DNA from: Saprospiraceae bacterium
GTDB taxonomy: Bacteria; Bacteroidota; Bacteroidia; Chitinophagales; Saprospiraceae
Direction: 5' to 3'
DNA: 64,000 nt
Assembly: GCA_016714445.1 (NCBI GenBank)
Contig: JADJNF010000009.1
Coordinates: forward strand, 372,001 to 436,000
Numbering within the stretch: position 1 is the first letter of the stretch; each line of letters begins with the position of its first letter. The translations under genes and the position numbers were made by a program. A model generated the notes under the pieces. That model saw only the letters and a list, made by a program, of their open reading frames with translations. It searched no databases and had not been told where the DNA came from. Positions 50,831-60,326 of this stretch are shown in pieces.

Positions 50831-51925
50831 ATGGAAAACGCCTTAACTTTTATTGCAGATCATCATGTAGCATTTGTATTTGGAATATTGGTTTTTTTTG
50901 GACTAATGGAAGCTTTATTTGGGTATCTCTCAGACTCCCGACGAAATAAAGATGATGTTTTTGTGGAAGTGATCAGCACCTTTTTTTTACTTTTTATTAC
51001 CAAACCAATCGTTTTCTTTTTGAGTTTTGAAGGTACAAAATTATTGTTTCCGACAGGTGAAGGTGTATGGACAGGCTTACCATTTTGGGCCGGACTCATC
51101 ATTTTTTTGCTGGTGGATGATTTTTTGCAATATTGGTATCATCGCTCATCACATGAATATAAATGGTTGTGGAAGCATCACCGACCACACCATACGGCCA
51201 CTGAGATGGGATTGCTCGTCTCTTACAGAGAGTCCATATATTTTTTTATGATGATGCCCAATATATGGTGGCTTGGCATATTCACCTACTTTGGAGGTGG
51301 TATTCCGGTAGCTGTAGGATTGGTACTCAAACAAATCGTGATCATATCCTCACATAGTCTGGCCAGATGGGATGTCTTTTTTTACAAAAGACCCTTTTTG
51401 AAGCCTGTCATTCAGATTCTAGAACGTATATTTATTACACCGGCATTTCACCATGGGCATCATGCAGTATCCAAGATCGATGCAGTAGGCAATCCAAATG
51501 GCAACTTCGGCAATATGTTTTCTATCTGGGATCAGATGTTTGGTTCTGCCACTTTTACACATGCTTTCCCTGCAGAATATGGTATACCCAACGACCCTCA
51601 GGATCCGTGGCAAGCGCACATCTTTTATCCTGTCGTAACTTCAGAAAAACCCGGATCGGAACTTTCAAAAGATTTTATATTTGAGAAAACAACCAAAACG
51701 GAGCCTGCAATATTAACTCTGAAAGAAGGGGATTATTTGTATTGTACATGTGGCTACAGCCGGAGTCAGCCATTTTGTGATGGCTCTCATCATGGCACTA
51801 AATTCCAGCCTATAAGATTCAGCATAAAAAAAGAGCGTGAATACAAACTTTGCCGATGCAAAATGTGTAAAAAAGGACCATTTTGTGATGACTCTCATCT
51901 CAAAATTGAAAATGGAAAGGTATAA
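50831..51925 (+). CDS. Sterol desaturase-family hydroxylase fused to CDGSH iron-sulfur domains
   Basis: 364 residues from the Met at 50831 (MENALTFIADHHVAFVFG); an ATG 21 codons upstream adds a non-membrane segment. Residues 1-270 are a membrane fatty-acid hydroxylase/sterol desaturase with His boxes HRSSHEYKWLWKHHRPHH and HHGHHAVSKIDAVGNPNGN, which bind a di-iron centre. The C-terminal 70 residues hold two CDGSH-type [2Fe-2S] motifs, CTCGYSRSQPFCDGSHHG and CRCKMCKKGPFCDDSH. The fused cluster could feed electrons to the di-iron site, replacing a separate ferredoxin or cytochrome b5; that is inference. Confidence 0.9.
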   Translation: MENALTFIADHHVAFVFGILVFFGLMEALFGYLSDSRRNKDDVFVEVISTFFLLFITKPIVFFLSFEGTKLLFPTGEGVWTGLPFWAGLIIFLLVDDFLQYWYHRSSHEYKWLWKHHRPHHTATEMGLLVSYRESIYFFMMMPNIWWLGIFTYFGGGIPVAVGLVLKQIVIISSHSLARWDVFFYKRPFLKPVIQILERIFITPAFHHGHHAVSKIDAVGNPNGNFGNMFSIWDQMFGSATFTHAFPAEYGIPNDPQDPWQAHIFYPVVTSEKPGSELSKDFIFEKTTKTEPAILTLKEGDYLYCTCGYSRSQPFCDGSHHGTKFQPIRFSIKKEREYKLCRCKMCKKGPFCDDSHLKIENGKV

Positions 51926-52016
51926 TTGATTTTGAAAATACACGTTGCCTAAAATTTCCTTAAATTTACCCTGCAATTCCAGGTTAAATTTGTTCTGAAT
52001 CAAAAAATAAAAATAC

Positions 52017-53453
52017 ATGACATCACTGCAAGACAAACCCATAAGTGACAAAACAGATAGTCTGACTATAAATAAAATATTTGACCTGCAAAAAGGCAAC
52101 CAATATAATGTCGGTAACTCTACTGTAAAGGAACGAAGGGCCAAATTGGACCGACTTCATCAAGCCATACTCAAATACCGCAATGATATCAAAAAGGCAC
52201 TTTATGATGACTTCAAAAAGCACCCTTCAGAAGTGGATATGACGGAAATTTATCCTGTGACCAGCGAAATAAAACATGCCAAAAGTAATCTGGCATTATG
52301 GATGCGAGACCAGTCCATACATACTCCACTGGCATTATTGGGGTCCAGTTCTTATATCAAATACGAACCAAAAGGTGTAGTACTCATCATTTCACCATGG
52401 AACTTTCCGGTCAATCTTACTTTTTGCCCTTTGGTCTCTGCCATAGCTGCCGGCAACTGTGTGATCATCAAACCATCTGAAATGACACCACACATAGCGA
52501 CTGTTATGAAAAAAATAGTAGATGAAATATTTGATGAAAATGAAGTGGCTATGATAGAAGGGGGCATCGATGTTTCCACAGAATTATTAAAATTGCCATT
52601 TAACCACATATTTTTCACCGGAGCACCGTCAGTAGGTAAGATTGTCATGGCTGCAGCTGCAAAAAATCTAACCTCAGTTACGCTGGAACTGGGTGGTAAG
52701 TCGCCAACCATCGTTGATGAAACCGCAGACATTGACATGGCAGCCAGAAGGATAACCTGGAGTAAATTTGCCAATAACGGGCAGATATGTATTGCGCCGG
52801 ATTACGTGTATGTACACGAAAGTAAAAAAGAAGCTTTCCTGACAGCTGTAAAGAAGTATATCCATCAGTTTTACAGCGATGATGCGACAAAAGAGTCATC
52901 CTACAACAGGATAGTCAATAGCAGGCATTTTGACAGATTGAAAGGATATATCGAAGATGCTGTATCAAAAGGGGCTAAAATAGAAACAGGTGGACAGCTA
53001 TCAGGTACAGAAAATTATATCGCGCCTACAGTGATGACTAGGGTAGATAAATCTTCCATTCTGATGACCAATGAAATATTTGGACCCATCATGCCTGTTT
53101 TTGGATTTCAGCGTATCGAAGATGTCATACAGGATATAAATGCACAGGAAAAACCCCTTGCGTTGTATATATTCAGCAAAAGTTCCAAAAACACCAACCA
53201 TATCATCAATAATACCCGTGCGGGCGGCGGTTGTATCAATCATTGTGCTGTCCATTACTACAACACACATCTTCCGTTTGGTGGTTCAAACAATAGTGGT
53301 ATAGGAAAAGCGCACGGAATAGAAGGATTTAAATCATTTTCAAACAGCAGAGGCATACTTAAACAAAATTTTACCAATGCGTTGGAATTGTTACTTCCAC
53401 CGTTCAATAATTTTAAGCAGAAGCTAATTGACCTGACGATAAAGTATTTCTAA
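52017..53453 (+). CDS. Aldehyde dehydrogenase, ALDH3-like
   Basis: 478 residues. NAD(P)-dependent oxidation of aldehydes. Nucleotide-binding IISPWNFPVNLTFCPLVSAI, catalytic Glu in VTLELGGKSPTIV and catalytic Cys in NNGQICIAPDYVYV. The short N-terminus and hydrophobic C-terminus (ELLLPPFNNFKQKLIDLTIK) resemble fatty-aldehyde dehydrogenases of the ALDH3 group. It follows the fatty-acid hydroxylase-like gene by 91 bases, compatible with a shared lipid role. Confidence 0.93.
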   Translation: MTSLQDKPISDKTDSLTINKIFDLQKGNQYNVGNSTVKERRAKLDRLHQAILKYRNDIKKALYDDFKKHPSEVDMTEIYPVTSEIKHAKSNLALWMRDQSIHTPLALLGSSSYIKYEPKGVVLIISPWNFPVNLTFCPLVSAIAAGNCVIIKPSEMTPHIATVMKKIVDEIFDENEVAMIEGGIDVSTELLKLPFNHIFFTGAPSVGKIVMAAAAKNLTSVTLELGGKSPTIVDETADIDMAARRITWSKFANNGQICIAPDYVYVHESKKEAFLTAVKKYIHQFYSDDATKESSYNRIVNSRHFDRLKGYIEDAVSKGAKIETGGQLSGTENYIAPTVMTRVDKSSILMTNEIFGPIMPVFGFQRIEDVIQDINAQEKPLALYIFSKSSKNTNHIINNTRAGGGCINHCAVHYYNTHLPFGGSNNSGIGKAHGIEGFKSFSNSRGILKQNFTNALELLLPPFNNFKQKLIDLTIKYF

Positions 53454-53621
53454 TGACTTTGGACAGGAAAGCACAAAATAATGCAAGATTAAATTTTTCA
53501 TATTATTTACAAGGATGAACTTCCCTGCAAAGGAGTGCTAAGCTGATATATTGCATTGCTGAAAAACCTGATATTTACTTTAAGATCACTGTCAGAAAAA
53601 GCCTGATCAAAAGTGCATAAA

Positions 53622-53656
53622 GAAAAACAGCCGTAACAAATGTCACGGCTGCATTT
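53622..53656. terminator. Bidirectional terminator between ALDH and M36 genes
   Basis: CAGCCGT pairs with ACGGCTG around a 10-base loop, with an A-run on the left that becomes a T-run for minus-strand transcripts. Confidence 0.65.
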
Positions 53657-53707
53657 CTATTTTATCAATTTACTATACACAAATCAGCAATTTAGCAATT
53701 TATTTTC

Positions 53708-56700
53708 TTACTGATTACTATTCACAACTACCCTTTTGGTCACATCAGGTAATCCTTCAGCGCTCACCCGAATGAGATACATACCATTGGCAAAAGTGGT
53801 CAAATCTACTTCTTCTCTTCCTTTGGCTGCTTCAATGTTTGTGGATCTAAGCAATTTGCCCTGAAGATTGTACATGTCCAACTTAACTTTTCTTTGATTA
53901 TAACTAGTTAAGTCAATTTCCACAACTCCATTGGTTGGATTCGGCATAATGCTGAAATCAGCTATAGCAAGGATGTCTTCCTGAGTTGGTATTGTTGGTC
54001 TGGCAAACATATTGCCAGTAACAGTTACATTACTAAAGGTAGCAGTCACTGTGCTATTTGCAGTATAATTAGTGACCACCAGACCTATTTCAATACAACT
54101 TGTCATGGCTATATTTTGTGCACCTGCCGGATACCAGGCGGTCCCATTTGGTGATACAGACATTACAAACTGATTGCCGGTACGAGTGATACGCAGCCAG
54201 TATCTGTTCTGACTTGGGAATTGCTGGGGATACGCTTGTCCATTGGTCGTAGTGCGGAACTCTCTGCGACTAAAATCACTAAGATTAGTCATCAGTTGTG
54301 CCTTTTTTGCACCCGCAGCATTGCTCTCTCTCATGGTTACACCTGCCCATCCTAATGCATTTCCAGTGATAGAAGTTACTTGTGCAGTGATACTGCCGTT
54401 TCCACACAGGTCATGTTGTGCAAAGGCAAGTTGGTCACTGTTGAAAGAATTAGGGTAATAACAATTGGTGGATTTTACTGTAAACACCTGAGTTCCTGGA
54501 TTAAAGGCTACACTGCTTCCTGCATTACAATTCACCCCGTTTGGTAAAGAACTCCATCCGCATGGAAGTGGATCTACTGTAATGGTAAAGGTCTGAGCTA
54601 TCACCTGACATGCAGGATCTCCATTGGTAAATGATGCAGTAACCGTTATGGTCGCCACAATTGGAGCATTGGTATTATTGACCGCAGTAAATGCAGCAAT
54701 ATTACCACTTCCTGCTGCAGCAAGTCCTATTGATGTATTATTGTTTGTCCAGGAATAAGTCACACCGGATGCCGGTACACCTGAAAAGTTTACGGCAGTT
54801 GTCATACCATTGTTGCAAACATTCTGATCTGCTGGATCATTGATTACTAAAGGAGTACACTGATCACAGGTTGAGATATTTAGGGACCATGAATTTAAGG
54901 ATCCACCATCTTGTGATGCATCATCACTAATGGTAATGGTCCAGGTTCCGTTCGGATCTTCACCGATAAATGCACCTAAAGCTTCTTCCGGAGCCAAAGG
55001 ACTGGCCAGCGTTAAATTGAAATATGAATGATCTGTAACCAAGCCATCATTGGTGATATAAGGAACCTGACCCGCAGCATTGGCGCCATCATCCCAAACT
55101 GTTCCATTGAACACGTCATCATTTCCTGCACCATTGTCGGTAGTTAGCGTGACCACTGTACCGGAAGGCGACATGATGGTAATATCTAAATCTGCTGCAA
55201 AAGTATGTGTAAGGAAGGTAGTTACATCCACATCTGTAATAAAAGGTGATAATCCGGATACATCTAATGTAGAATTTACCACCACTGGATTTAAATCTGA
55301 AATGAGCACGGGTATATTTTGACTGAATAAAGTTTGGTCTGTAACCGGTGCATTATTTATACTTACCACGTCCAGTGACCAGGTAAAGGATCCATCATCA
55401 CCTACTATGTCATCGCTTATAGTTAATGTCCAGTTTCCATTAGGGTTTTCGCCAATAAAAGCAGCCAATGCTTCTTCAGGTGCCAATGTACTTGCCGGCA
55501 CAAGATTTACATAAGCATGATCTGTTGCCAAACCATTGTTTGTTGCATAAGGTACCTGACCACCAGGATTTGCACTATCATCCCATACTGTCCCATTGAA
55601 TACGTTATCATTTCCTGCCCCATTATCTGTAGTTATTGTAACTACTGTTCCTTGAGGAGAAGTAAGGGTAATATCTAAATCGGCAGCAAATGTATGTGTA
55701 AGGAAAGTAGTCAGATTTATATCGGTAATATAGCCTGGAGCTCCGGACACATTGATTACGGAATTCACTACGGCAGGTCCAGTTGGTATAGCCACCGGTA
55801 CATTATTTTGAAAAGTGTTTAAAACCCCGGATTCCACACAATATTTGAAAGGATCTCCTGTTGTAAATGAAAAAGAAGAATAATTTCCTGATCCACAACT
55901 ATTGTTTGCTCTTACCCTCCAATGATATGTAGTAAGTGAATTAAGTCCAGTCGTTTGAACAGATGATGCTAATGTACCAATAATATTTTGAATGATATTG
56001 GTAAAACCTGCGTCCGTTGCTACCTGCACATCATAATTGTCAGCTGTTATCAAAGGACTCCAAGTAAGAAGCGGATTAAAAATATCTGTCATACCGTTGG
56101 CTGGAGAAAGAAGTGTTACAACTCCGGGTGCAGTGCCATCAACTTTCAAAGTCACTGAAGTTTCATAAATATCCACACCATCACTACCAGATATAGATAT
56201 AACATATACCCCAGATGCCGCAGCAGCCATATTGGTAATGGTCATAGTACTTACTCCGGGCAAAGGTGGACTAACAGGATTAACAGAAAATGAAACTGTA
56301 GTCCCTGCAGGATGACCTGAAACAAATAAAGTGACCGGAAGATTATTCAATTCTCCTACATTGATCGTAAATACTGCATCATTTGGTTTACAAACTGAAA
56401 GTTCAGCAGGAAGTGCTTCAATGTCACAGGAAGGGGGCATATCAAACGCCTCATCACCATCTGCCACACTGCCTGATGATCCCTGACTGGCACTGAAACC
56501 AAGTCCCCTTCTGGCAAATACCTCCCAAATCAAACATTTGTTTGCACCCCCATTCAGTGCTACATCAGCATCAATAATGGCATTACGGCCATCTACAAAT
56601 CCAGGGTTACAAGGTTGTAATTTCATACCAAGATTGACAATATTCATGGCAATATCAAATCCGTTAGCCTGCCCATGCTTATCAATTAAAGCCCAATTGA

Positions 56701-58396
56701 GATCCCACAACATGGTTGCCCATACGTACCCTACGCCATGAGGTACTGCAGCTGTCTGAATGGTATTATAAGTTGATGGATTCACTCCCATATCTGTACT
56801 GTACGGCGTTGGTCTGATTCCAGGCCCATTGGCAGGTTGACCAAAAAGGTATGTGCCTATTCCTCTGCTTGTAGTTGCTACATCGCCAGGTTTTATGGTC
56901 ATCATCAGGCCGTAAAAATCACTCCATCCTTCTCCCATTTGTTCAGAATTATTCAAACAACTGGTATTCGCGGGGCCTCCGGTAAATCTATTTGAAATAC
57001 CATGTGCATATTCATGTGCAATAACGGCATTATCAAAATCTCCATCTACATCTGGATTTGGATTGGTGCCAATAAACATCTGCATTCTTGGTCTCATACC
57101 GTCCGGAGGTGTACCGAAATTGGCATTGTTTGTCCCACTTCCATCCTGGGCTTCGGCTCTTACATCATCATTACCTAAGCCTCCATTGCCATAATTGTTT
57201 ACTTGAAAGTTCCCGCTCATTTCATCAAATCCATATTTGTAGGCAAAATCATGGATGTAATTGTTCCAGTAAAATAAATTAACCACTGCTGCAGGTCTGT
57301 ATGTAGATGGCGCTATGGAAAGATCAAGGGGAAAATCAAAATCAAGCCCCGCTCCACCATCCGGACTTGAGCCGACATCAGGTGTATTATTTGCATCAAT
57401 ATCTGTATATGCATGTACATTATTGCCTTGAGTAGTAGTAAATTCAGGACCAACTATTCCGTCTGTATCATGCCAACCGTAAGGCGATGCAATGGGATCT
57501 GCAGGTTGTGCGACAAGTGTTCTTCCATCAGCAGGTGGAAATGGCATCACATGGTTTGGAGATTCGACAGGATAAGGGTACACCCGATATGTGCTGCCAT
57601 CTAAAGGTGTCAAAGATTCATTTTCTACTTTTAGGAAACTTTTAGGTAGAAAATGACCATTTTTTAATCCTTGCTTATGCTCTTCAGGTTGATGAGTACA
57701 TGGTTCTTCAGATTCACCAAAAAAACACTGACTTACCCAATTATTTTGATCCAGAACTTCGCCGGTTATGGCATCTACTCTAACGCTCCACCAGTTTTGA
57801 GCAGACGTCTCATAAATATATAAATCCCAGGCTAATCTGAGTGTTCCGTCTTTTGTTGGTTGCCACATGAGTTTAACAGGGATATCTTCCAGAGACAGAT
57901 TTCCTTTGTTAAAAATTATTTCACGCAAAGTGCCGCCTTTATTTTCCTTTACAGTCAAACCACCAGTGAAAGTATAATTAAAGTGAGCTGCAGCAGCAGC
58001 TACTGCTTCTGCCTGGGTCAATGTTGGGTTTATGACAGGTTCTGCTTTTTCAAAAGGAAGATCAACAAATTTGCTGTGATGTGAAAACAAGTCATTCGAC
58101 CTGCTAATATGTGCATTCAAGATCGCATTATGCACAGGTATTCCACCTACATGTTGTTGAAAATATATATGTGTAAGTTCTGCATTCTGACTGAAAGTTT
58201 CTGAAGATACCCTCATGTCTTGTATCGCCTTAATTTTTGCTTCGTCCCCTTTCATAAGAGGAATGAGAAGTTGTTTTGCTATTTCAGCTTTGGAAGTACT
58301 TTGTGCACTTAAGGTATTCACACTTACAGCTGAAAAACCTAATAGAAGTGTTAAATAAATAAATGGAAATACCCGCCGGAATACGATGTTTTTCAT
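53708..58396 (-). CDS. Secreted M36 (fungalysin-type) metallopeptidase with P-domains and T9SS sorting domain
   Basis: 1562 residues from the ATG at 58396; the upstream ATG overlaps the promoter. Signal peptide and a fungalysin-type propeptide (about 30-290), then the M36 catalytic domain with zinc motif HEYAHGISNRF (461-465) and third ligand Glu489 in GEGWSDFYGL. A fibronectin-like domain (760-850) is followed by two proprotein-convertase P-domains (857-1012 and 1022-1180) that are strongly alike (THTFAADLDIT, TDNGAGNDDVFNGTVWDD). A DUF1349-like sandwich lies at 1270-1460 and the T9SS sorting domain at about 1480-1562. Secreted protease; the extra domains suggest surface or polymer binding. 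Confidence 0.93.
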   Translation of the reverse strand: MKNIVFRRVFPFIYLTLLLGFSAVSVNTLSAQSTSKAEIAKQLLIPLMKGDEAKIKAIQDMRVSSETFSQNAELTHIYFQQHVGGIPVHNAILNAHISRSNDLFSHHSKFVDLPFEKAEPVINPTLTQAEAVAAAAAHFNYTFTGGLTVKENKGGTLREIIFNKGNLSLEDIPVKLMWQPTKDGTLRLAWDLYIYETSAQNWWSVRVDAITGEVLDQNNWVSQCFFGESEEPCTHQPEEHKQGLKNGHFLPKSFLKVENESLTPLDGSTYRVYPYPVESPNHVMPFPPADGRTLVAQPADPIASPYGWHDTDGIVGPEFTTTQGNNVHAYTDIDANNTPDVGSSPDGGAGLDFDFPLDLSIAPSTYRPAAVVNLFYWNNYIHDFAYKYGFDEMSGNFQVNNYGNGGLGNDDVRAEAQDGSGTNNANFGTPPDGMRPRMQMFIGTNPNPDVDGDFDNAVIAHEYAHGISNRFTGGPANTSCLNNSEQMGEGWSDFYGLMMTIKPGDVATTSRGIGTYLFGQPANGPGIRPTPYSTDMGVNPSTYNTIQTAAVPHGVGYVWATMLWDLNWALIDKHGQANGFDIAMNIVNLGMKLQPCNPGFVDGRNAIIDADVALNGGANKCLIWEVFARRGLGFSASQGSSGSVADGDEAFDMPPSCDIEALPAELSVCKPNDAVFTINVGELNNLPVTLFVSGHPAGTTVSFSVNPVSPPLPGVSTMTITNMAAAASGVYVISISGSDGVDIYETSVTLKVDGTAPGVVTLLSPANGMTDIFNPLLTWSPLITADNYDVQVATDAGFTNIIQNIIGTLASSVQTTGLNSLTTYHWRVRANNSCGSGNYSSFSFTTGDPFKYCVESGVLNTFQNNVPVAIPTGPAVVNSVINVSGAPGYITDINLTTFLTHTFAADLDITLTSPQGTVVTITTDNGAGNDNVFNGTVWDDSANPGGQVPYATNNGLATDHAYVNLVPASTLAPEEALAAFIGENPNGNWTLTISDDIVGDDGSFTWSLDVVSINNAPVTDQTLFSQNIPVLISDLNPVVVNSTLDVSGLSPFITDVDVTTFLTHTFAADLDITIMSPSGTVVTLTTDNGAGNDDVFNGTVWDDGANAAGQVPYITNDGLVTDHSYFNLTLASPLAPEEALGAFIGEDPNGTWTITISDDASQDGGSLNSWSLNISTCDQCTPLVINDPADQNVCNNGMTTAVNFSGVPASGVTYSWTNNNTSIGLAAAGSGNIAAFTAVNNTNAPIVATITVTASFTNGDPACQVIAQTFTITVDPLPCGWSSLPNGVNCNAGSSVAFNPGTQVFTVKSTNCYYPNSFNSDQLAFAQHDLCGNGSITAQVTSITGNALGWAGVTMRESNAAGAKKAQLMTNLSDFSRREFRTTTNGQAYPQQFPSQNRYWLRITRTGNQFVMSVSPNGTAWYPAGAQNIAMTSCIEIGLVVTNYTANSTVTATFSNVTVTGNMFARPTIPTQEDILAIADFSIMPNPTNGVVEIDLTSYNQRKVKLDMYNLQGKLLRSTNIEAAKGREEVDLTTFANGMYLIRVSAEGLPDVTKRVVVNSNQ

Positions 58397-58450
58397 TGTT
58401 TTGATTTTTAAAAGGATAAAAGAAATACTAAATGGTTCTAAAGATACCAG

Positions 58451-58482
58451 CAAAAGTATTTACTTTCTATTTATCTTCCAAA
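58451..58482 (-). promoter_or_regulatory. Promoter of the M36 peptidase gene
   Basis: Minus-strand TTTG (58479-58482), 20-base spacer, TACTTTTG (58451-58458): near-perfect consensus. It decides the start at 58396. Confidence 0.6.
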
Positions 58483-58635
58483 AAAAAAGGCCTTATTTTA
58501 TGATTTAGTTCATGTATTATATGTTTGTAATCTATTCATTAAATATTTATAAAAACAGAAAATGATCAAAATTTAATCAAAAATAAATCAACCAATACAA
58601 TTTACCAAAAACTGCAACTTATCAAAATTTAAACA

Positions 58636-58673
58636 TATAAAAAAAGCAGCCGATCAGAATTTCCCGGCTGCTT
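58636..58673 (-). terminator. Terminator of the 110-residue protein gene
   Basis: AAGCAGCCG and CGGCTGCTT pair perfectly around a 12-base loop, followed on the minus strand by a T-run. Confidence 0.7.
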
Positions 58674-58738
58674 AACAAGAATTAAATTACTATGTCATCA
58701 TAGTCCTATAGACATCAACCATGTTTCCATATTCCTCG

Positions 58739-59071
58739 TTACTTTTCAATTTTCACGGGAATGGTATAAATTTTACCATATTCCAGATCTGTAACCGCAA
58801 TTTGTTTATAATTCATTGCACTTTTTATCATACCATCCAGGTTTTTATTGTTGGTATTAACGACTATCAGTTCATTTTTACCATTGATCATAAAACTGAC
58901 TTTTACGGTGGCCGGCAATTCAGCAAAACGCTCAAAATCAATTTTACGAAGGATAGACTGAATCTGCTCTGCTTCAGACATATATTTCAGAATATCTCCA
59001 CTGATACCTGGGCTTGTACTTATCAAAATTACGAACATAATCTTCGTAAAAACAAATTTTAAAGATTTCAT
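58739..59071 (-). CDS. Small exported hypothetical protein
   Basis: 110 residues with a signal-peptide-like N-terminus (FVFTKIMFVILISTSPGISG). The mature part (TVKVSFMINGKNELIVVNTN, TDLEYGKIYTIPVKIEK) resembles a small Bacteroidota family with a TonB-C-like strand pattern. Function unknown. A terminator follows. The gap 59072-59636 upstream contains AT-rich sequence, a possible TACATTTG at 59208-59215 and no convincing gene. Confidence 0.72.
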   Translation of the reverse strand: MKSLKFVFTKIMFVILISTSPGISGDILKYMSEAEQIQSILRKIDFERFAELPATVKVSFMINGKNELIVVNTNNKNLDGMIKSAMNYKQIAVTDLEYGKIYTIPVKIEK

Positions 59072-59636
59072 ATTAAAATATTTAGGGTGTGAAAAAATGA
59101 AACAAGGTTATTACTTTTTGGAATTAAGCAATATCAGGTATTTCCGACATGGACCTGCAATCTGCATACTGAAATAACTTAATATCCATTTGCATTTTGT
59201 GTATATACAAATGTAAATGACTTCTTTTTTTTTCGTTTCACCCATTGTGGGTGACTTTTGGTTTTATATCAGTAATTCATGCTGTTTTAGCAATACTTTA
59301 ACATTGAGAAGACTCAGAAAAATTATTATCATTCTACAAAAGCACAATGACATAAGAATTACAAAATTAAAACAGTTGAAAATCTATTTACTGAACCTTG
59401 CTACGATGAGTATTTTTAACGCTGAGATTAGGAAAAAGAACCACATTTTATTAAGTTCTTTATCCGAACAGAGCACTGGATACTATATTCGATTTAATTT
59501 TAAAACAAAAAAAATGACGGTTGAATTTTTCCTTTCTTTCCTTTAGACTGAACACAAAATTCAGTGCTCTTTGTATTTAATTTTGGATGAATAACCAAAC
59601 CTGCTGTTTGTTTAAAACAAAGGAATATAGTTAAAA

Positions 59637-60326
59637 TTATCGCCCATCTATCAATCTATAGCCCACCGCTTTAAGGGTAATAATTTCAACATTCGGATCT
59701 TGTTTTAAATACTGCCTTAGTTTGGTAATGTACACATCCAGATTGCGCGAATTAAAAAAATTATCATCTCCCCACAATGTATCCAGAATGTGTTTGCGGT
59801 TGACCACTTGATTCTTTTCTATTGTTAGCAAGGTCAATAGTTGGGTTTCGCGATAGGAAAGTCTTTTGATCTCTGAATCCATTATCAGTTCTGATTTATT
59901 GGGAGAAAAAATATATTTGCCTATTTTAACTGTATCACCAGTATGTTTTGACATTTGATCTGAAGTGGAAAGTTGGTACAAATTATTGATTCTTACGATC
60001 AATTCTTCAAGGCTGAAAGGTTTCTTGATGTAATCATTGCCACCTGATTGGAAGCCTTCAATTACATCTGTAGTTTGATTTTTGGCAGTAATAAATATGA
60101 TCGGTACTTTGGGGTCAACAGACCTGACTTCTTTTCCCAATGTAAAACCATCTTTAATGGGCAACATCACATCAAACAGACAAATATCCGGTTTAAATTC
60201 CTTAAAAGTCTCCAACACATGTTGACCATCCGACAAATGAACTATCTCAAAAGACCTGCTCTGCAATGATTCTTTGACAATTTTGGCCAATGAAGCCTCA
60301 TCTTCCACATACAGTATTTTTATCAT
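59637..60326 (-). CDS. OmpR-family response regulator
   Basis: 229 residues. Receiver domain with phospho-acceptor Asp52 (CLFDVMLPIKDG), acidic pair Glu8/Asp9, Thr80 and Lys102 (YIKKPFSLEEL). The C-terminal winged helix is at about 130-229 (RKHILDTLWGDDNFFNSRNL, ITLKAVGYRLIDGR). Overlaps the kinase gene by four bases, so they form one operon. OmpR-type regulators bind tandem direct repeats about 10-11 bases apart, and such an array lies upstream of the GLPGLI gene. Confidence 0.95.
   Translation of the reverse strand: MIKILYVEDEASLAKIVKESLQSRSFEIVHLSDGQHVLETFKEFKPDICLFDVMLPIKDGFTLGKEVRSVDPKVPIIFITAKNQTTDVIEGFQSGGNDYIKKPFSLEELIVRINNLYQLSTSDQMSKHTGDTVKIGKYIFSPNKSELIMDSEIKRLSYRETQLLTLLTIEKNQVVNRKHILDTLWGDDNFFNSRNLDVYITKLRQYLKQDPNVEIITLKAVGYRLIDGR

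Noticed and set aside
59217..59546. 109-codon plus-strand frame
   Set aside because: Its composition is non-coding-like, with no signal, domain or promoter; probably chance in AT-rich DNA.
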